From: a virus
IMG/VR virus record: IMGVR_UViG_3300042324_001258
Span: 1-27,611 of that record
Direction: 5' to 3' (one strand)
Length of the DNA stretch: 27,611 nucleotides
Below are positions 1 through 6,443 of this stretch, piece after piece (the stretch's first letter is position 1; each line of letters begins with the position of its first letter). The position numbers and the translations under genes were made by a program. The notes below the pieces were generated by a model. The model was not told the origin of the DNA. It was given only the letters and a program-made list of their open reading frames with translations, and searched no databases.

Positions 1-870
1 GTAGTAAGAGAGTTCTTAATTGCAGGAGAAGGAAGAAAGTTAATCGATAATGACTATACTTCTCTAGAACCTCACTGCTTTGCTTCTGTAGCAGGTGATA
101 TTAATCTTCAAGAGATTTTTAACAACGGATGGGATTTCTATTCTACTGTTGCTATTAGAACTGAGAAGCTTGATCAAGATAAAGTAAAATATCCAGACGG
201 TGTTTCACCTGATACTAAATCTCCTATCTTCTTAAAGAAATTAGATCCAGTAAAAAGAAATCAAGCTAAGGCTTACTCTCTAGGAATTGCATACGGAATG
301 GAAGCATATGCTCTGGCAAAGACTTTAAATATATCTCAGAAAGAAGCTGATACTCTTGTAGCAGGTTACCTAGATGGTTTTCCTCAATTAAAAGAGTGGA
401 GAGTTAACTCTAGAGAGCAAGTAAAAAGGCTAGGGTATATCCAAAATAAAGTAGGACGAATCAGACACTTACCAAAAGTGAAATTGATCTTTGAAAAGTT
501 TGGAGATCAAGTATTGGATTGGAGATTTAGAAAGAGTCTTGAACAGCAGTACGGAAAAGATCCTGTAATGCAGATGTATAGAGATTATCGAAATGGATTA
601 AACAACTGCTTGAACTACCAGTTACAGTCTTTAGCGGCAGCGGTTGTGAATAGAGCAGCAATTCAGATTAATAGAAAAGCAAAAGAGTTAGGAATAGACG
701 GTAGAGTACAAGCTCAGATTCATGACCAGTTGATCATAAATGTAAGAGAAGATCAAGCAGAAATGTTTATGCCTTACGTTCAAGAGTTGATGGAATTAAC
801 AACACAACTACCGGGAGTAACTCTAAAGGCACCACCACAGATAGCAAATAACTTTGCAGAAGGTCATTAG
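1..870 (+). CDS. DNA polymerase, family A (Pol I-like), C-terminal part; 5' end outside window
   Basis: The frame is open from base 1 and ends at the TAG at 868-870, giving 289 visible residues of the palm and fingers of a family A replicative polymerase. Motif A is visible as DNDYTSLEP (residues about 16-24, metal-binding Asp at DYTSLE). Motif B is KRNQAKAYSLGIAYG (nt 253-297), carrying the Lys and Tyr-Gly of the O helix. Motif C is IHDQL (nt 718-732) with the second catalytic Asp. Most family A enzymes have HDE in motif C; here the Glu is Gln, while the metal-binding Asp is kept, so the enzyme should still be active. It probably replicates the phage genome. An internal ATG at 298 lies after motifs A and B start and is not the real start. 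A promoter for groES follows just downstream. Confidence 0.9.
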   Translation, partial: VVREFLIAGEGRKLIDNDYTSLEPHCFASVAGDINLQEIFNNGWDFYSTVAIRTEKLDQDKVKYPDGVSPDTKSPIFLKKLDPVKRNQAKAYSLGIAYGMEAYALAKTLNISQKEADTLVAGYLDGFPQLKEWRVNSREQVKRLGYIQNKVGRIRHLPKVKLIFEKFGDQVLDWRFRKSLEQQYGKDPVMQMYRDYRNGLNNCLNYQLQSLAAAVVNRAAIQINRKAKELGIDGRVQAQIHDQLIINVREDQAEMFMPYVQELMELTTQLPGVTLKAPPQIANNFAEGH

Positions 871-873
871 AAG

Positions 874-911
874 TTGTTTCCTTAGATATTTATTCATATA
901 TTATTAAAATA
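874..911 (+). promoter_or_regulatory. Promoter upstream of groES-groEL
   Basis: TTG at 874-876, exactly 20 nt of spacer, then TATATTATTAAAATA at 897-911. Spacing and the spacer sequence (CCTTAGATATTTATTCA) closely resemble the stronger promoter at 23724-23760. The -7 block is degenerate compared with TATATTTAGGTATA, so this could be a weaker or differently timed promoter. It begins three bases after the polymerase stop codon and leaves a leader of about 20 nt before the groES ATG at 934. Confidence 0.65.
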
Positions 912-933
912 AGTTATTAACCAAATCAAGTTT

Positions 934-1239
934 ATGTCACAAGAGTTATCAGCTAACAGCGACAGAGTTATTGTAAAGCCTGTTGAATCAGGAGAAGAAA
1001 GATTCGGAAGTATTATCATTCCGGATATGGGGAAAGAAAAGCCAGAAATGGGTGAAGTAGTTTCCGTAGGTCCAGGACGCCAGTCTGAATTTGGACAATT
1101 TATTAGAGTAGAAGCCAGTGTAGGAGATGTGGTATTGATTCCTAAGATAGGAACAATCCGTATTGACTTTGAAGGTCAAGAATACTTTATACTTCCAGAC
1201 AGAGAAATTTTAGCAACAATCAGAAAATCACAAGAGTAG
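934..1239 (+). CDS. groES: Co-chaperonin GroES (Cpn10)
   Basis: A 101-residue protein of normal Cpn10 length. GroES forms the heptameric lid that closes the GroEL folding chamber. The N-terminal strand (SDRVIVKP) is followed by a mobile-loop region with the hydrophobic GSIIIP segment (about residues 26-31), equivalent to the IVL tripeptide that docks on GroEL. After it come the family hallmarks GEVVSVGPGR and VGDVVLIPKIGT and the C-terminal ILATI strand. The start ATG has no Shine-Dalgarno sequence; upstream is an AT-rich leader from the promoter at 874-911. The groEL start lies two bases after the stop codon, so the pair is a two-gene operon. The sequence is complete and has no sign of decay. 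Phages more often carry a lone co-chaperonin (T4 gp31) or a lone GroEL. Confidence 0.95.
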   Translation: MSQELSANSDRVIVKPVESGEERFGSIIIPDMGKEKPEMGEVVSVGPGRQSEFGQFIRVEASVGDVVLIPKIGTIRIDFEGQEYFILPDREILATIRKSQE

Positions 1240-1241
1240 TT

Positions 1242-2876
1242 ATGTCAAAACAAATTAGTTTTTCAAAAGAAGCTAGAGAGAAATTACTATCAGGAGTAAA
1301 CCAACTAGCAGACGCAGTAGTATGTACATTGGGACCGTCAGGTAGGAATGTATTTATTCAACAACAAGGAGGTAATCCAACCTCAACAAAGGATGGTGTA
1401 ACAGTAGCCAAAGAAGTAGAATTGGAAGATCCAATTGAGAATACTGGAGCACAAGCTGTAAAACAAGTAGCAATCGAATCAGCTAGATTGGCTGGAGATG
1501 GTACTACAACAGCAACATTACTTGCAAGAGAAATTTATAGCCAAGGATTATCTGAGCTACAAAATGCAAATGCAGTAGAAGTAAAAAGAGGAATCGATAT
1601 TGCCACTAAAGCAGTAGTCGAATACTTAAGAGAGAAGTACTCTAAAGAAGTTACAGAAGAAGAACAAATCAAACAAGTAGCAACAATCTCAGGTAATAAT
1701 GACCCAGAAGTAGGAAATCTTATTGCAACAGCAATGGATAAAGTTGGTAGAGATGGATTAGTAACTATTGAAGAATCTAAAACAGGAGAGACTTATCTCG
1801 AAACTGTAGAGGGTATGCAATTCAACAGAGGATACAAGTCACCTTACTTCGTTACAGATAACAATACTATGACTTCAGTATTGAACAATCCTTTAATCCT
1901 TATCACAGATAAAAGAATCCAGCACGTAAAAGAGATGCTTCCTTTATTGGAATCAGTATCACAACAAAATAAAGACTTACTTATCATTGCAGATGATATT
2001 GACGGAGAGGCTTTATCGACATTGGTTGTAAATAAGATGAGAGGAATTCTTAGAGTAGTAGCAGTTAAAGCTCCTGAATTTGGAGATAAGAAGAAAGCTA
2101 TGCTTGAAGACATTGCAGCTCTTACTGGGGGTACAGTTGTATCTGAGGAGAAAGGAATGAAGCTAGACAAATTCGATTTACAGTGGTTTGGTAATTCAAG
2201 AAAAGTAACAGTAGGTAAAGATGATACTACCATTGTAGATGGTAAAGGAACTGAAGAAGCTATTGCAGAGAGAATTGAGCAATTAAAAGAACAAATCGAG
2301 AATACAGTTTCACCTTACGAGATTGAAATCTTACAAGACAGATTAGCAAAACTTATCGGAGGAGTAGCTATGATTCATGTTGGAGGTCATACAGAGGTTG
2401 AAATGAGAGAGAAAAAAGATAGAGTAGATGATGCTCTTCATGCAACTAAAGCAGCTTTACAAGAAGGTATTTTACCTGGAGGAGGAATTGCTTTACTAAA
2501 TGCTTCTTTCCACTTAACAGAGCATCCATTAGTAGCTCAACATCCAGATCAAGAAAAAGGATTTGACATTATAATCAAAGCACTTCAGAAGCCATTCAAA
2601 CAGATCTTAGCAAATGCAGGAGAGACTTCAGAAGTAATTGAAGAGAGAGTAAACTACATCTTTGACAATCACAAATGGATTGGATTTAATCCAAGAACAG
2701 GGGAGTATGTTGATATGTTAGAGGAAGGTATTATTGATCCAACTAAAGTAACAAGACTAGCTTTAGAGAATGCAGCATCAGTTGCAGGAACAATGTTAAT
2801 CACAGAGTGTGTTATCACAAGTATAAAACCAAAAGATGAACAAGGAGCAGGAATCGATCCTTCTCAGTTCATGTAA
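1242..2876 (+). CDS. groEL: Chaperonin GroEL (Cpn60)
   Basis: A full-length (544 aa) 60-kDa chaperonin that folds client proteins in an ATP-driven ring with GroES. Equatorial ATP-site motifs are intact: [22 protein letters not shown] (Asp52 equivalent), [15 protein letters not shown] (Asp87 equivalent) and [20 protein letters not shown], which contains the Asp398-equivalent needed for hydrolysis. The apical domain has the [10 protein letters not shown] segment that binds client and GroES. The C-terminus ends in GIDPSQFM and lacks the flexible GGM-repeat tail of most bacterial GroELs, which may alter chamber volume or client handling. The start follows groES in a TAGTTATG junction. Lysis, nuclease and DNA polymerase genes surround it, so this is a viral rather than host housekeeping copy; likely clients are virion or replication proteins. 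Confidence 0.97.
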   Translation: MSKQISFSKEAREKLLSGVNQLADAVVCTLGPSGRNVFIQQQGGNPTSTKDGVTVAKEVELEDPIENTGAQAVKQVAIESARLAGDGTTTATLLAREIYSQGLSELQNANAVEVKRGIDIATKAVVEYLREKYSKEVTEEEQIKQVATISGNNDPEVGNLIATAMDKVGRDGLVTIEESKTGETYLETVEGMQFNRGYKSPYFVTDNNTMTSVLNNPLILITDKRIQHVKEMLPLLESVSQQNKDLLIIADDIDGEALSTLVVNKMRGILRVVAVKAPEFGDKKKAMLEDIAALTGGTVVSEEKGMKLDKFDLQWFGNSRKVTVGKDDTTIVDGKGTEEAIAERIEQLKEQIENTVSPYEIEILQDRLAKLIGGVAMIHVGGHTEVEMREKKDRVDDALHATKAALQEGILPGGGIALLNASFHLTEHPLVAQHPDQEKGFDIIIKALQKPFKQILANAGETSEVIEERVNYIFDNHKWIGFNPRTGEYVDMLEEGIIDPTKVTRLALENAASVAGTMLITECVITSIKPKDEQGAGIDPSQFM

Positions 2877-2898
2877 TATTAATTAAAAAGAAAAAAAG

Positions 2899-3066
2899 AT
2901 GAACAAGCAAGAATTATTCGAACAAATCGATGAATTGTATCAAAGTTTTGTAGCAAGCCATAACGGAACTACTAAAAAATCGCAAGCACAAGCAAGAAAG
3001 TCTATCGGAGAGGTTAAGAAATTAATCACAGATTATAGAAAAGCTTCAACAGCAGAGAGCAAGTAA
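2899..3066 (+). CDS. Small basic protein resembling Bacteroidetes histone H1-like (Hc1) proteins
   Basis: A 55-residue protein that starts at an ATG after an A-rich stretch 22 nt behind the groEL stop. The N-terminal half is acidic and helical (ELFEQIDELYQSF). It is followed by KKSQAQARKSIGEVKKL and an ITDYRKAS tail with alternating Lys/Arg. The order (helix, K-x-R-x-RK, G-E/D-x-KKL, xxxR) resembles the short Hc1-type histone-like proteins of Bacteroidetes, and is recognised from memory of the family pattern only. If correct it would bind or compact DNA. It is the last gene of the groES-groEL unit and its stop is directly followed by the G-rich element at 3079. Alternative: an unrelated small phage protein. 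Confidence 0.55.
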   Translation: MNKQELFEQIDELYQSFVASHNGTTKKSQAQARKSIGEVKKLITDYRKASTAESK

Positions 3067-3078
3067 GCAAGGACCGAG

Positions 3079-3124
3079 AGGGGAGGGGGCGTCAAAACCT
3101 CCTCACCGAAGGTGTCACGCGCAA
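3079..3124 (+). promoter_or_regulatory. Duplicated G-rich putative structured RNA element, copy 1
   Basis: A 13-nt block AGGGGAGGGGGCG (3079-3091) and a 23-nt block starting CTCACCGAAGG and ending CACGCGCAA (3102-3124) are identical to copy 2 at 25030-25073. Only the 8-10 nt between them differ. Possible pairing in this copy: GAGGGGG (3083-3089) with CCTCCTC (3098-3104, one G-U), a small ACC-GAA-GGT hairpin (3105-3113), and CGT in the first loop with ACG at 3117-3119, which would form a pseudoknot. It starts 13 nt after the stop of one small gene and lies 22 nt before the start of the next, so it is transcribed. The GC content is far above that of its surroundings. Function unknown. Confidence 0.6.
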
Positions 3125-3145
3125 ATTTAACAAATAAACAAACAT

Positions 3146-3511
3146 ATGACAATTTTAACATCAATTATTTTAGTGTTAGTTATAGTAGCAGGAACAGCAT
3201 TCCTTGCATACTATATGCAAAGAGGAACAAAGCCCTTAAAAGAATTTAAAATGGACTTTGACAACAACAAAGAAGCTCAAGAGTTAGTAGAGTTATCTAA
3301 AGAATTGTACAATAAAGACTTACGTCCTATTGTAGCAAAGAAAGCACCTAAGAAAGACAAAGTAACAGAGCAGGTAGAGTCTATGAAAAAAGTAGTAGAA
3401 GCACACGATACTTTGGTAGAAGAGATTAACAAAATATCTCCAGAAGTAACAGCAGTAGTAGAAGCAGCAAAGCCAAAGAAAAAAAGAAAGTACTACCCTA
3501 AGAAAAAATAA
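3146..3511 (+). CDS. Membrane-anchored Lys-rich protein of unknown function
   Basis: A 121-residue protein. Residues about 4-24 (ILTSIILVLVIVAGTAFLAYY) form one transmembrane helix at the N-terminus. A charged, probably helical middle follows (acidic at 38-58), then a very basic C-terminus rich in Lys, Pro and Ala that ends in KKKRKYYPKKK. With few positive charges before the helix and many after it, the body is probably cytoplasmic. I do not recognise a family. The Lys-rich tail could bind nucleic acid or the acidic inner membrane surface. It is preceded by the G-rich element at 3079-3124 and followed after 12 nt by the next gene. Confidence 0.75.
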   Translation: MTILTSIILVLVIVAGTAFLAYYMQRGTKPLKEFKMDFDNNKEAQELVELSKELYNKDLRPIVAKKAPKKDKVTEQVESMKKVVEAHDTLVEEINKISPEVTAVVEAAKPKKKRKYYPKKK

Positions 3512-3523
3512 TACGTAAAGTGT

Positions 3524-3802
3524 ATGTCAGACTCAATAAAAAAATATCAAGAGTTACTAGAAGAAGGTAGAACGTTTACCGTTACAGCACATCAGAGAAG
3601 TACTATGACCATCATAGAGATACTTCGTGCTTCCGATTGTGCCGGTAATATGAAAACACTTCTAGAGAAAGCAACAGACATATGCAAAAAAAGTCCGAAC
3701 CTTACCCCGGCCACTGTATTTCAAATTGCAGGTGATGAGGTAAAGGTAGACGAGTTATGTGGTAAAGAAAAACAAGAACAATGGAACAACAACCAAGAAT
3801 GA
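3524..3802 (+). CDS. Hypothetical protein, 92 aa
   Basis: A soluble, mostly helical protein of unknown function. It has three Cys residues (in DCAGN, DICKK and ELCGK) not arranged as a zinc site. It ends in a polar QEQWNNNQE tail. Its TGA stop overlaps the ATG of the next gene as ATGA (3799-3802), so the two are translationally coupled and probably work together. The start ATG at 3524 follows the previous stop by 12 nt. Confidence 0.75.
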   Translation: MSDSIKKYQELLEEGRTFTVTAHQRSTMTIIEILRASDCAGNMKTLLEKATDICKKSPNLTPATVFQIAGDEVKVDELCGKEKQEQWNNNQE

Positions 3803-4017
3803 ATCTATCGATTGATCAAACACTTCCGGTAGAGTGCGAAAAATGTAACCATACATTTTTTGAAGAAGCTCTTCACATTAGAAAGGCAAGTGGAATCCTT
3901 ACAGGAACAGGTCAAACAACCTACATGCCTATTCCGGTATTTGCGTGCAAGGCCTGCGGCCATGTCAATACTGAGTTCCTTCCAAAGGAATTAAAGCACA
4001 TGAATATAGGAGAGTAA
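3799..4017 (+). CDS. Zinc-ribbon protein, 72 aa
   Basis: A small protein with two CxxC knuckles (Cys13/16 in VECEKC and Cys50/53 in FACKACGH) separated by about 34 residues, the layout of a zinc ribbon. Between the knuckles is a conserved-looking IRKASGILTGTGQTTYMPIP stretch. I chose the ATG at 3799, which overlaps the upstream stop as ATGA, over an in-frame ATG at 3781 inside the preceding gene. Function unknown; such ribbons in phages often contact nucleic acid or polymerase. The gene is followed by a strong terminator at 4041, so it closes this transcription unit. Confidence 0.75.
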   Translation: MNLSIDQTLPVECEKCNHTFFEEALHIRKASGILTGTGQTTYMPIPVFACKACGHVNTEFLPKELKHMNIGE

Positions 4018-4040
4018 GAGAGACTTTACTTAAACATCAA

Positions 4041-4064
4041 AGAGGCCTTGTGCCTCTTTTTTTT
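4041..4064 (+). terminator. Rho-independent terminator
   Basis: A perfect 6-bp stem AGAGGC/GCCTCT (4041-4046 and 4052-4057) with loop CTTGT is followed by an unbroken run of T to 4064. It ends the unit that contains groES-groEL and the downstream small genes. The loop contains a TTG that lies exactly 20 nt upstream of a -7-like TTTATTAG, so terminator and next promoter may be interlocked. Confidence 0.9.
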
Positions 4065-4084
4065 GTGCTATTTATTAGAAATTA
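4048..4084 (+). promoter_or_regulatory. Weak candidate promoter for the lysis cassette, interlocked with terminator
   Basis: TTG (4048-4050) in the terminator loop, 20 nt of spacer containing the T-run, then TTTATTAGAAATTA (4071-4084). This matches the TTG-N20-TATATTTAGG plan only loosely at the -7 block. It is supported by the same arrangement at 6118-6160 and 24668-24708 and by its place directly ahead of the lysis genes. Confidence 0.4.
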
Positions 4085-4095
4085 AACCAGTTACT

Positions 4096-4404
4096 ATGAA
4101 AAATTTGTTATTACCAATTAGTTACATCTTAACTAAACTAAATAATTATTTTATGGGATTTTTCAGTATCTTTAAAAAATCAAATGATTACAACGAGAAA
4201 GTTGTAATTGGATTCATGTCGTTCATGGTAATGGTAATTGCAATTGCAGTAGACCTTGTAACAGGTTACCTAGGTAAAGCGTTAGAATTAAACGAGTACA
4301 TCTTTGATGCATTTATGTACATCACATTAGGTTCATTCCTTCCAGATGTATTAGAGAAGTTTGCAGCAATGAAAAACGGAAACAAATCAAATAACGAAGA
4401 ATAA
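4096..4404 (+). CDS. Small membrane protein in lysis cassette, possible holin or holin regulator
   Basis: A 102-residue protein with two likely transmembrane helices (about residues 37-57, GFMSFMVMVIAIAVDLVTGYL, and 67-84, IFDAFMYITLGSFLPDVL) and a charged C-terminal tail (KNGNKSNNEE). This plan resembles two-helix class II holins, but no family signature was recognised. I use the ATG at 4096; an upstream in-frame TTG at 4048 lies inside the terminator and is not credible. A second ATG at 4153 (MGFFSIF) is possible. The endolysin gene starts 11 nt after the stop, so a role in endolysin release or in antagonising the second holin is a reasonable inference. Confidence 0.7.
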   Translation: MKNLLLPISYILTKLNNYFMGFFSIFKKSNDYNEKVVIGFMSFMVMVIAIAVDLVTGYLGKALELNEYIFDAFMYITLGSFLPDVLEKFAAMKNGNKSNNEE

Positions 4405-4414
4405 AAATTAGATT

Positions 4415-5026
4415 ATGAGCTTAAAAAGTTTACAAGAAAAGATCGGAGTAGCTGCAGATGGAGCTTTCGGTCCTGGAACAATGAAAAAAGCAATGGAGTT
4501 TTACAAACTAACACCAGTTAGAGCGGCTCACTTCTTTGCTCAAACGTCACACGAATCAGGAGGATTTAAAGCATTCTCTGAAAACTTAAACTACTCAGCA
4601 CAAGGACTTCAAGGTATCTTTGGAAAATACTTTCCAGGTAACTTAGAAGAGTCTTACGCTAGAAATCCAGAGAAGATTGCCAATAGAGTTTACGCATCTA
4701 GAATGGGTAACGGTGATGAAAAATCAGGAGATGGTTTCAAATTTAGAGGAAGAGGTGCTCTTCAATTAACTGGTAAAGAAAACTACGCAGCATTTGCTAA
4801 GTATTTAAACAAGCCAGAAATTATGACTAATCCAGACTTAGTAGCAACAACTTATTCATTTGAATCAGCAATGTTCTTCTTTGACAAAAATAAATTGTGG
4901 GAGATATGCGACAAAGGAATTAATGATGCAGCCATATTAGCTCTTACAAAAAGAATTAACGGGGGTACTCACGGATTAGCAGATCGTTCAGAGAAAACTA
5001 AAAAGTATTACGAATACGTTAAATAG
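4415..5026 (+). CDS. Endolysin, glycoside hydrolase family 19 (chitinase/lysozyme type)
   Basis: A 203-residue lysis enzyme. GH19 phage endolysins hydrolyse the glycan strands of peptidoglycan. The core begins with HFFAQTSHESGGF, in which Glu47 is the expected general acid; a second acidic residue, Glu56 in FSENLNYSA, is the likely base. The family block FRGRGALQLTGKENYAAF follows, then the C-terminal RINGGTHGLADR segment. The N-terminal residues 1-32 (LQEKIGVAADGAFGPGT) look like the end of a short peptidoglycan-binding repeat. There is no signal peptide, so export relies on a holin, two candidates for which flank the gene (4096 and 5038). Confidence 0.92.
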   Translation: MSLKSLQEKIGVAADGAFGPGTMKKAMEFYKLTPVRAAHFFAQTSHESGGFKAFSENLNYSAQGLQGIFGKYFPGNLEESYARNPEKIANRVYASRMGNGDEKSGDGFKFRGRGALQLTGKENYAAFAKYLNKPEIMTNPDLVATTYSFESAMFFFDKNKLWEICDKGINDAAILALTKRINGGTHGLADRSEKTKKYYEYVK

Positions 5027-5037
5027 GTAAATATAAG

Positions 5038-5463
5038 ATGAAAACTTCACTATTAATTACATTATCATTGACAACAGCATTAGCATTTATTGGTACATAT
5101 TTTATGCACCTAACAGCCGATAACATCGAGCAATTCCTAGCAGTAGGATTGGTTGTCTTTGCTGATGGCTTCTTTGGCATATGGGCCGGAGTTAAGAGAG
5201 AAGGATTTCAGACTTGTAAAGCATTAAGTGTATTAAAGACATTTGGTTTCTGGACAGTAATGCTGGCAGCCATCTTATCAATAGAAAAAGGATTTACTGG
5301 AACATCTTGGTTGAGTGAAACCATTATGGCTCCTTTCTTAGTGTTCCAGTTAGTCTCTATATTGAAAAATGCCTCAATGGTAGGTATAGTTAAAAACGAA
5401 CTAGTAACACAAATACTAGACAGATTAGATAAACACAAAGGAGACAGAGATGTTACAAAATAA
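5038..5463 (+). CDS. Holin, phage_holin_4-like
   Basis: A 141-residue membrane protein with three or four hydrophobic segments: 4-25, 33-52, 68-87 and perhaps 98-112. The middle segment DGFFGIWAGVKREGF followed by LSVLKTFGFW matches the hallmark of the phage_holin_4 family (D-x-x-x-G-x-x-A-x-K, then a Lys-containing helix). Holins make the lesion in the inner membrane that lets the endolysin reach the wall. The C-terminus (TQILDRLDKHKGDRDVTK) is charged and cytoplasmic. The gene sits 12 nt after the endolysin stop and overlaps the next, spanin-like gene by 14 nt. Confidence 0.8.
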   Translation: MKTSLLITLSLTTALAFIGTYFMHLTADNIEQFLAVGLVVFADGFFGIWAGVKREGFQTCKALSVLKTFGFWTVMLAAILSIEKGFTGTSWLSETIMAPFLVFQLVSILKNASMVGIVKNELVTQILDRLDKHKGDRDVTK

Positions 5464-5803
5464 GCAAAACTTATTATTGGTTATAGTAATTGTATTAATA
5501 GGTTATAATATATTTACTACAAACAGTATTAGAACAGACGTTAAAGGATATGAAGCCAGAATAGATTCAGTCCAAACTAAAATTGATTCAGCACAAGTAA
5601 TCAATAAACAAATCGATGTTAAGATCGATTCAGTAAAAGAAAATGTAATTTCTATTACAAAAGAAATACACCACATAGATAATACCATAACAATTGTAAA
5701 AAAACAAACAGATGAAAAAATTAATACTGTTGATAAGTTTTCTAATGCTGAGCTTGAATTCTTTTTCACAAACAGATACCACCAAGGTAACACTGCCAAC
5801 TAA
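5450..5803 (+). CDS. Putative inner-membrane spanin (Rz-like), coiled-coil
   Basis: A 117-residue protein with an N-terminal transmembrane helix (about residues 7-23, NLLLVIVIVLIGYNIFT). A long periplasmic coiled coil follows, built from heptad-like repeats (ARIDSVQTKIDSAQ, KQIDVKIDSVKEN, EIHHIDNTITIVKKQ). The tail NAELEFFFTNRYHQ resembles the end of i-spanin-like proteins. Its 3' end overlaps the next gene out of frame by 92 nt, the nested arrangement known for Rz/Rz1. In two-component spanins the inner-membrane partner joins with the outer-membrane one to fuse the membranes in the last step of Gram-negative lysis. Position after holin and endolysin supports this. Family identity is inferred from architecture. 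Confidence 0.7.
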   Translation: MLQNKQNLLLVIVIVLIGYNIFTTNSIRTDVKGYEARIDSVQTKIDSAQVINKQIDVKIDSVKENVISITKEIHHIDNTITIVKKQTDEKINTVDKFSNAELEFFFTNRYHQGNTAN

Positions 5804-6110
5804 GGTAGTAAGACTAGCAGCAAAAGATTTAGTTCGCTATGATGGATGTAAGGTAGAATTAAAACTTACTCAAGATAAAGTAATTAAATTACAGGAAAGA
5901 GAAGTACAAAAAGATACTATCATCAACTTCTTAACTGTTAAAGATAAGAACAATCAGTTCATCATTGGACAGAAAGATGTTCAAATTGGAGAGTACAAAG
6001 GAATGACTGATGACTTAAAGAAAGAATTAAAAGGTCAAAGGAATAAAACATTCTGGTATAAAGTGTTAGCTTTTGTAAGCATATCCACAACACTATACTT
6101 CGCAAAATAA
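5712..6110 (+). CDS. Putative spanin partner with signal peptide and C-terminal membrane helix
   Basis: A 132-residue protein starting inside the upstream spanin-like gene in another frame. Residues 1-20 (MKKLILLISFLMLSLNSFSQ) are a signal peptide of a type very common in flavobacteria (SFSQ end). No lipobox Cys is present, unlike classical Rz1. The middle (residues about 37-105) is a charged coiled coil, and the C-terminus (WYKVLAFVSISTTLYFAK) is a membrane helix. The protein could therefore be anchored by its C-terminus and pair with the upstream product, or reach the outer membrane in another way. It ends the lysis cassette just before the terminator at 6118. Confidence 0.65.
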   Translation: MKKLILLISFLMLSLNSFSQTDTTKVTLPTKVVRLAAKDLVRYDGCKVELKLTQDKVIKLQEREVQKDTIINFLTVKDKNNQFIIGQKDVQIGEYKGMTDDLKKELKGQRNKTFWYKVLAFVSISTTLYFAK

Positions 6111-6117
6111 ATTAAAT

Positions 6118-6143
6118 AAGGCTTGTTTTTACAGGCCTTTTTT
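6118..6143 (+). terminator. Rho-independent terminator after lysis cassette
   Basis: Stem AAGGCTTG (6118-6125) with CAGGCCTT (6132-6139), eight pairs with one G-U, loop TTTTTA, followed by a T-run to 6143. The TTG at the end of the left arm is also the -33 element of the next promoter. Confidence 0.85.
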
Positions 6144-6160
6144 CTTATATTATAGTTATA
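6123..6160 (+). promoter_or_regulatory. Promoter interlocked with the terminator, reading into DUF3310 gene
   Basis: TTG at 6123-6125 lies in the terminator stem, then exactly 20 nt containing the loop, right arm and T-run, then TATATTATAGTTATA at 6146-6160. The sequence after the T-run follows the same plan as the promoter at 24672. The ATG of the next gene is at 6174. A three-codon frame (ATG 6166 to TGA 6177) overlaps that ATG and could couple initiation. Confidence 0.6.
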
Positions 6161-6173
6161 TAAAAATGTTATT

Positions 6174-6443
6174 ATGAACGACAGAGAAGCGATCTTTACT
6201 ATTGACGAGCCAAGTCAAAAGAAAGAACTAGTAAACCATCCAAACCATTACGGAGGAAAAGATAATCCCTACGAAGCCATAAAAGTTATTGAAGCCTGGA
6301 ATTTAGGTTTCTGTTTAGGAAATACCGTTAAGTATATTGCCAGAGCTGGAAAGAAAGATGCTACAGTTCAAGAGCTTGAAAAAGCTTTATGGTACTTAGA
6401 AAGAGAAATCAAAAAACTAAAGGATGGTAAAAAAAACTCTTAA
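6174..6443 (+). CDS. DUF3310 family protein
   Basis: An 89-residue protein. Residues about 20-85 match the DUF3310 pattern: NHPNHYGG, then YEAIKVIEAW, then LGNTVKYIARAGKK, and finally LEKALWYLEREIKKL. The family is widespread in phages, often annotated as nucleotide kinase-like, but its biochemical role is not settled. The 3' end overlaps the nuclease gene by 20 nt, so the two are probably co-translated. Confidence 0.9.
   Translation: MNDREAIFTIDEPSQKKELVNHPNHYGGKDNPYEAIKVIEAWNLGFCLGNTVKYIARAGKKDATVQELEKALWYLEREIKKLKDGKKNS

Noticed and set aside
1844-2233. Minus-strand frame within groEL, and similar minus-strand frames throughout
   Set aside because: They are antisense shadows of well-supported + strand genes, with low-complexity Ser/Leu-rich translations and no promoter.
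3079-3124. HDV-like, pistol, twister or hammerhead ribozyme
   Set aside because: The core bases and helix order of these classes could not be fitted to either copy.
4048-4095. Upstream extension of the small membrane protein from a TTG start
   Set aside because: It would be encoded in the terminator hairpin and T-run; the ATG at 4096 has a normal AT-rich leader.
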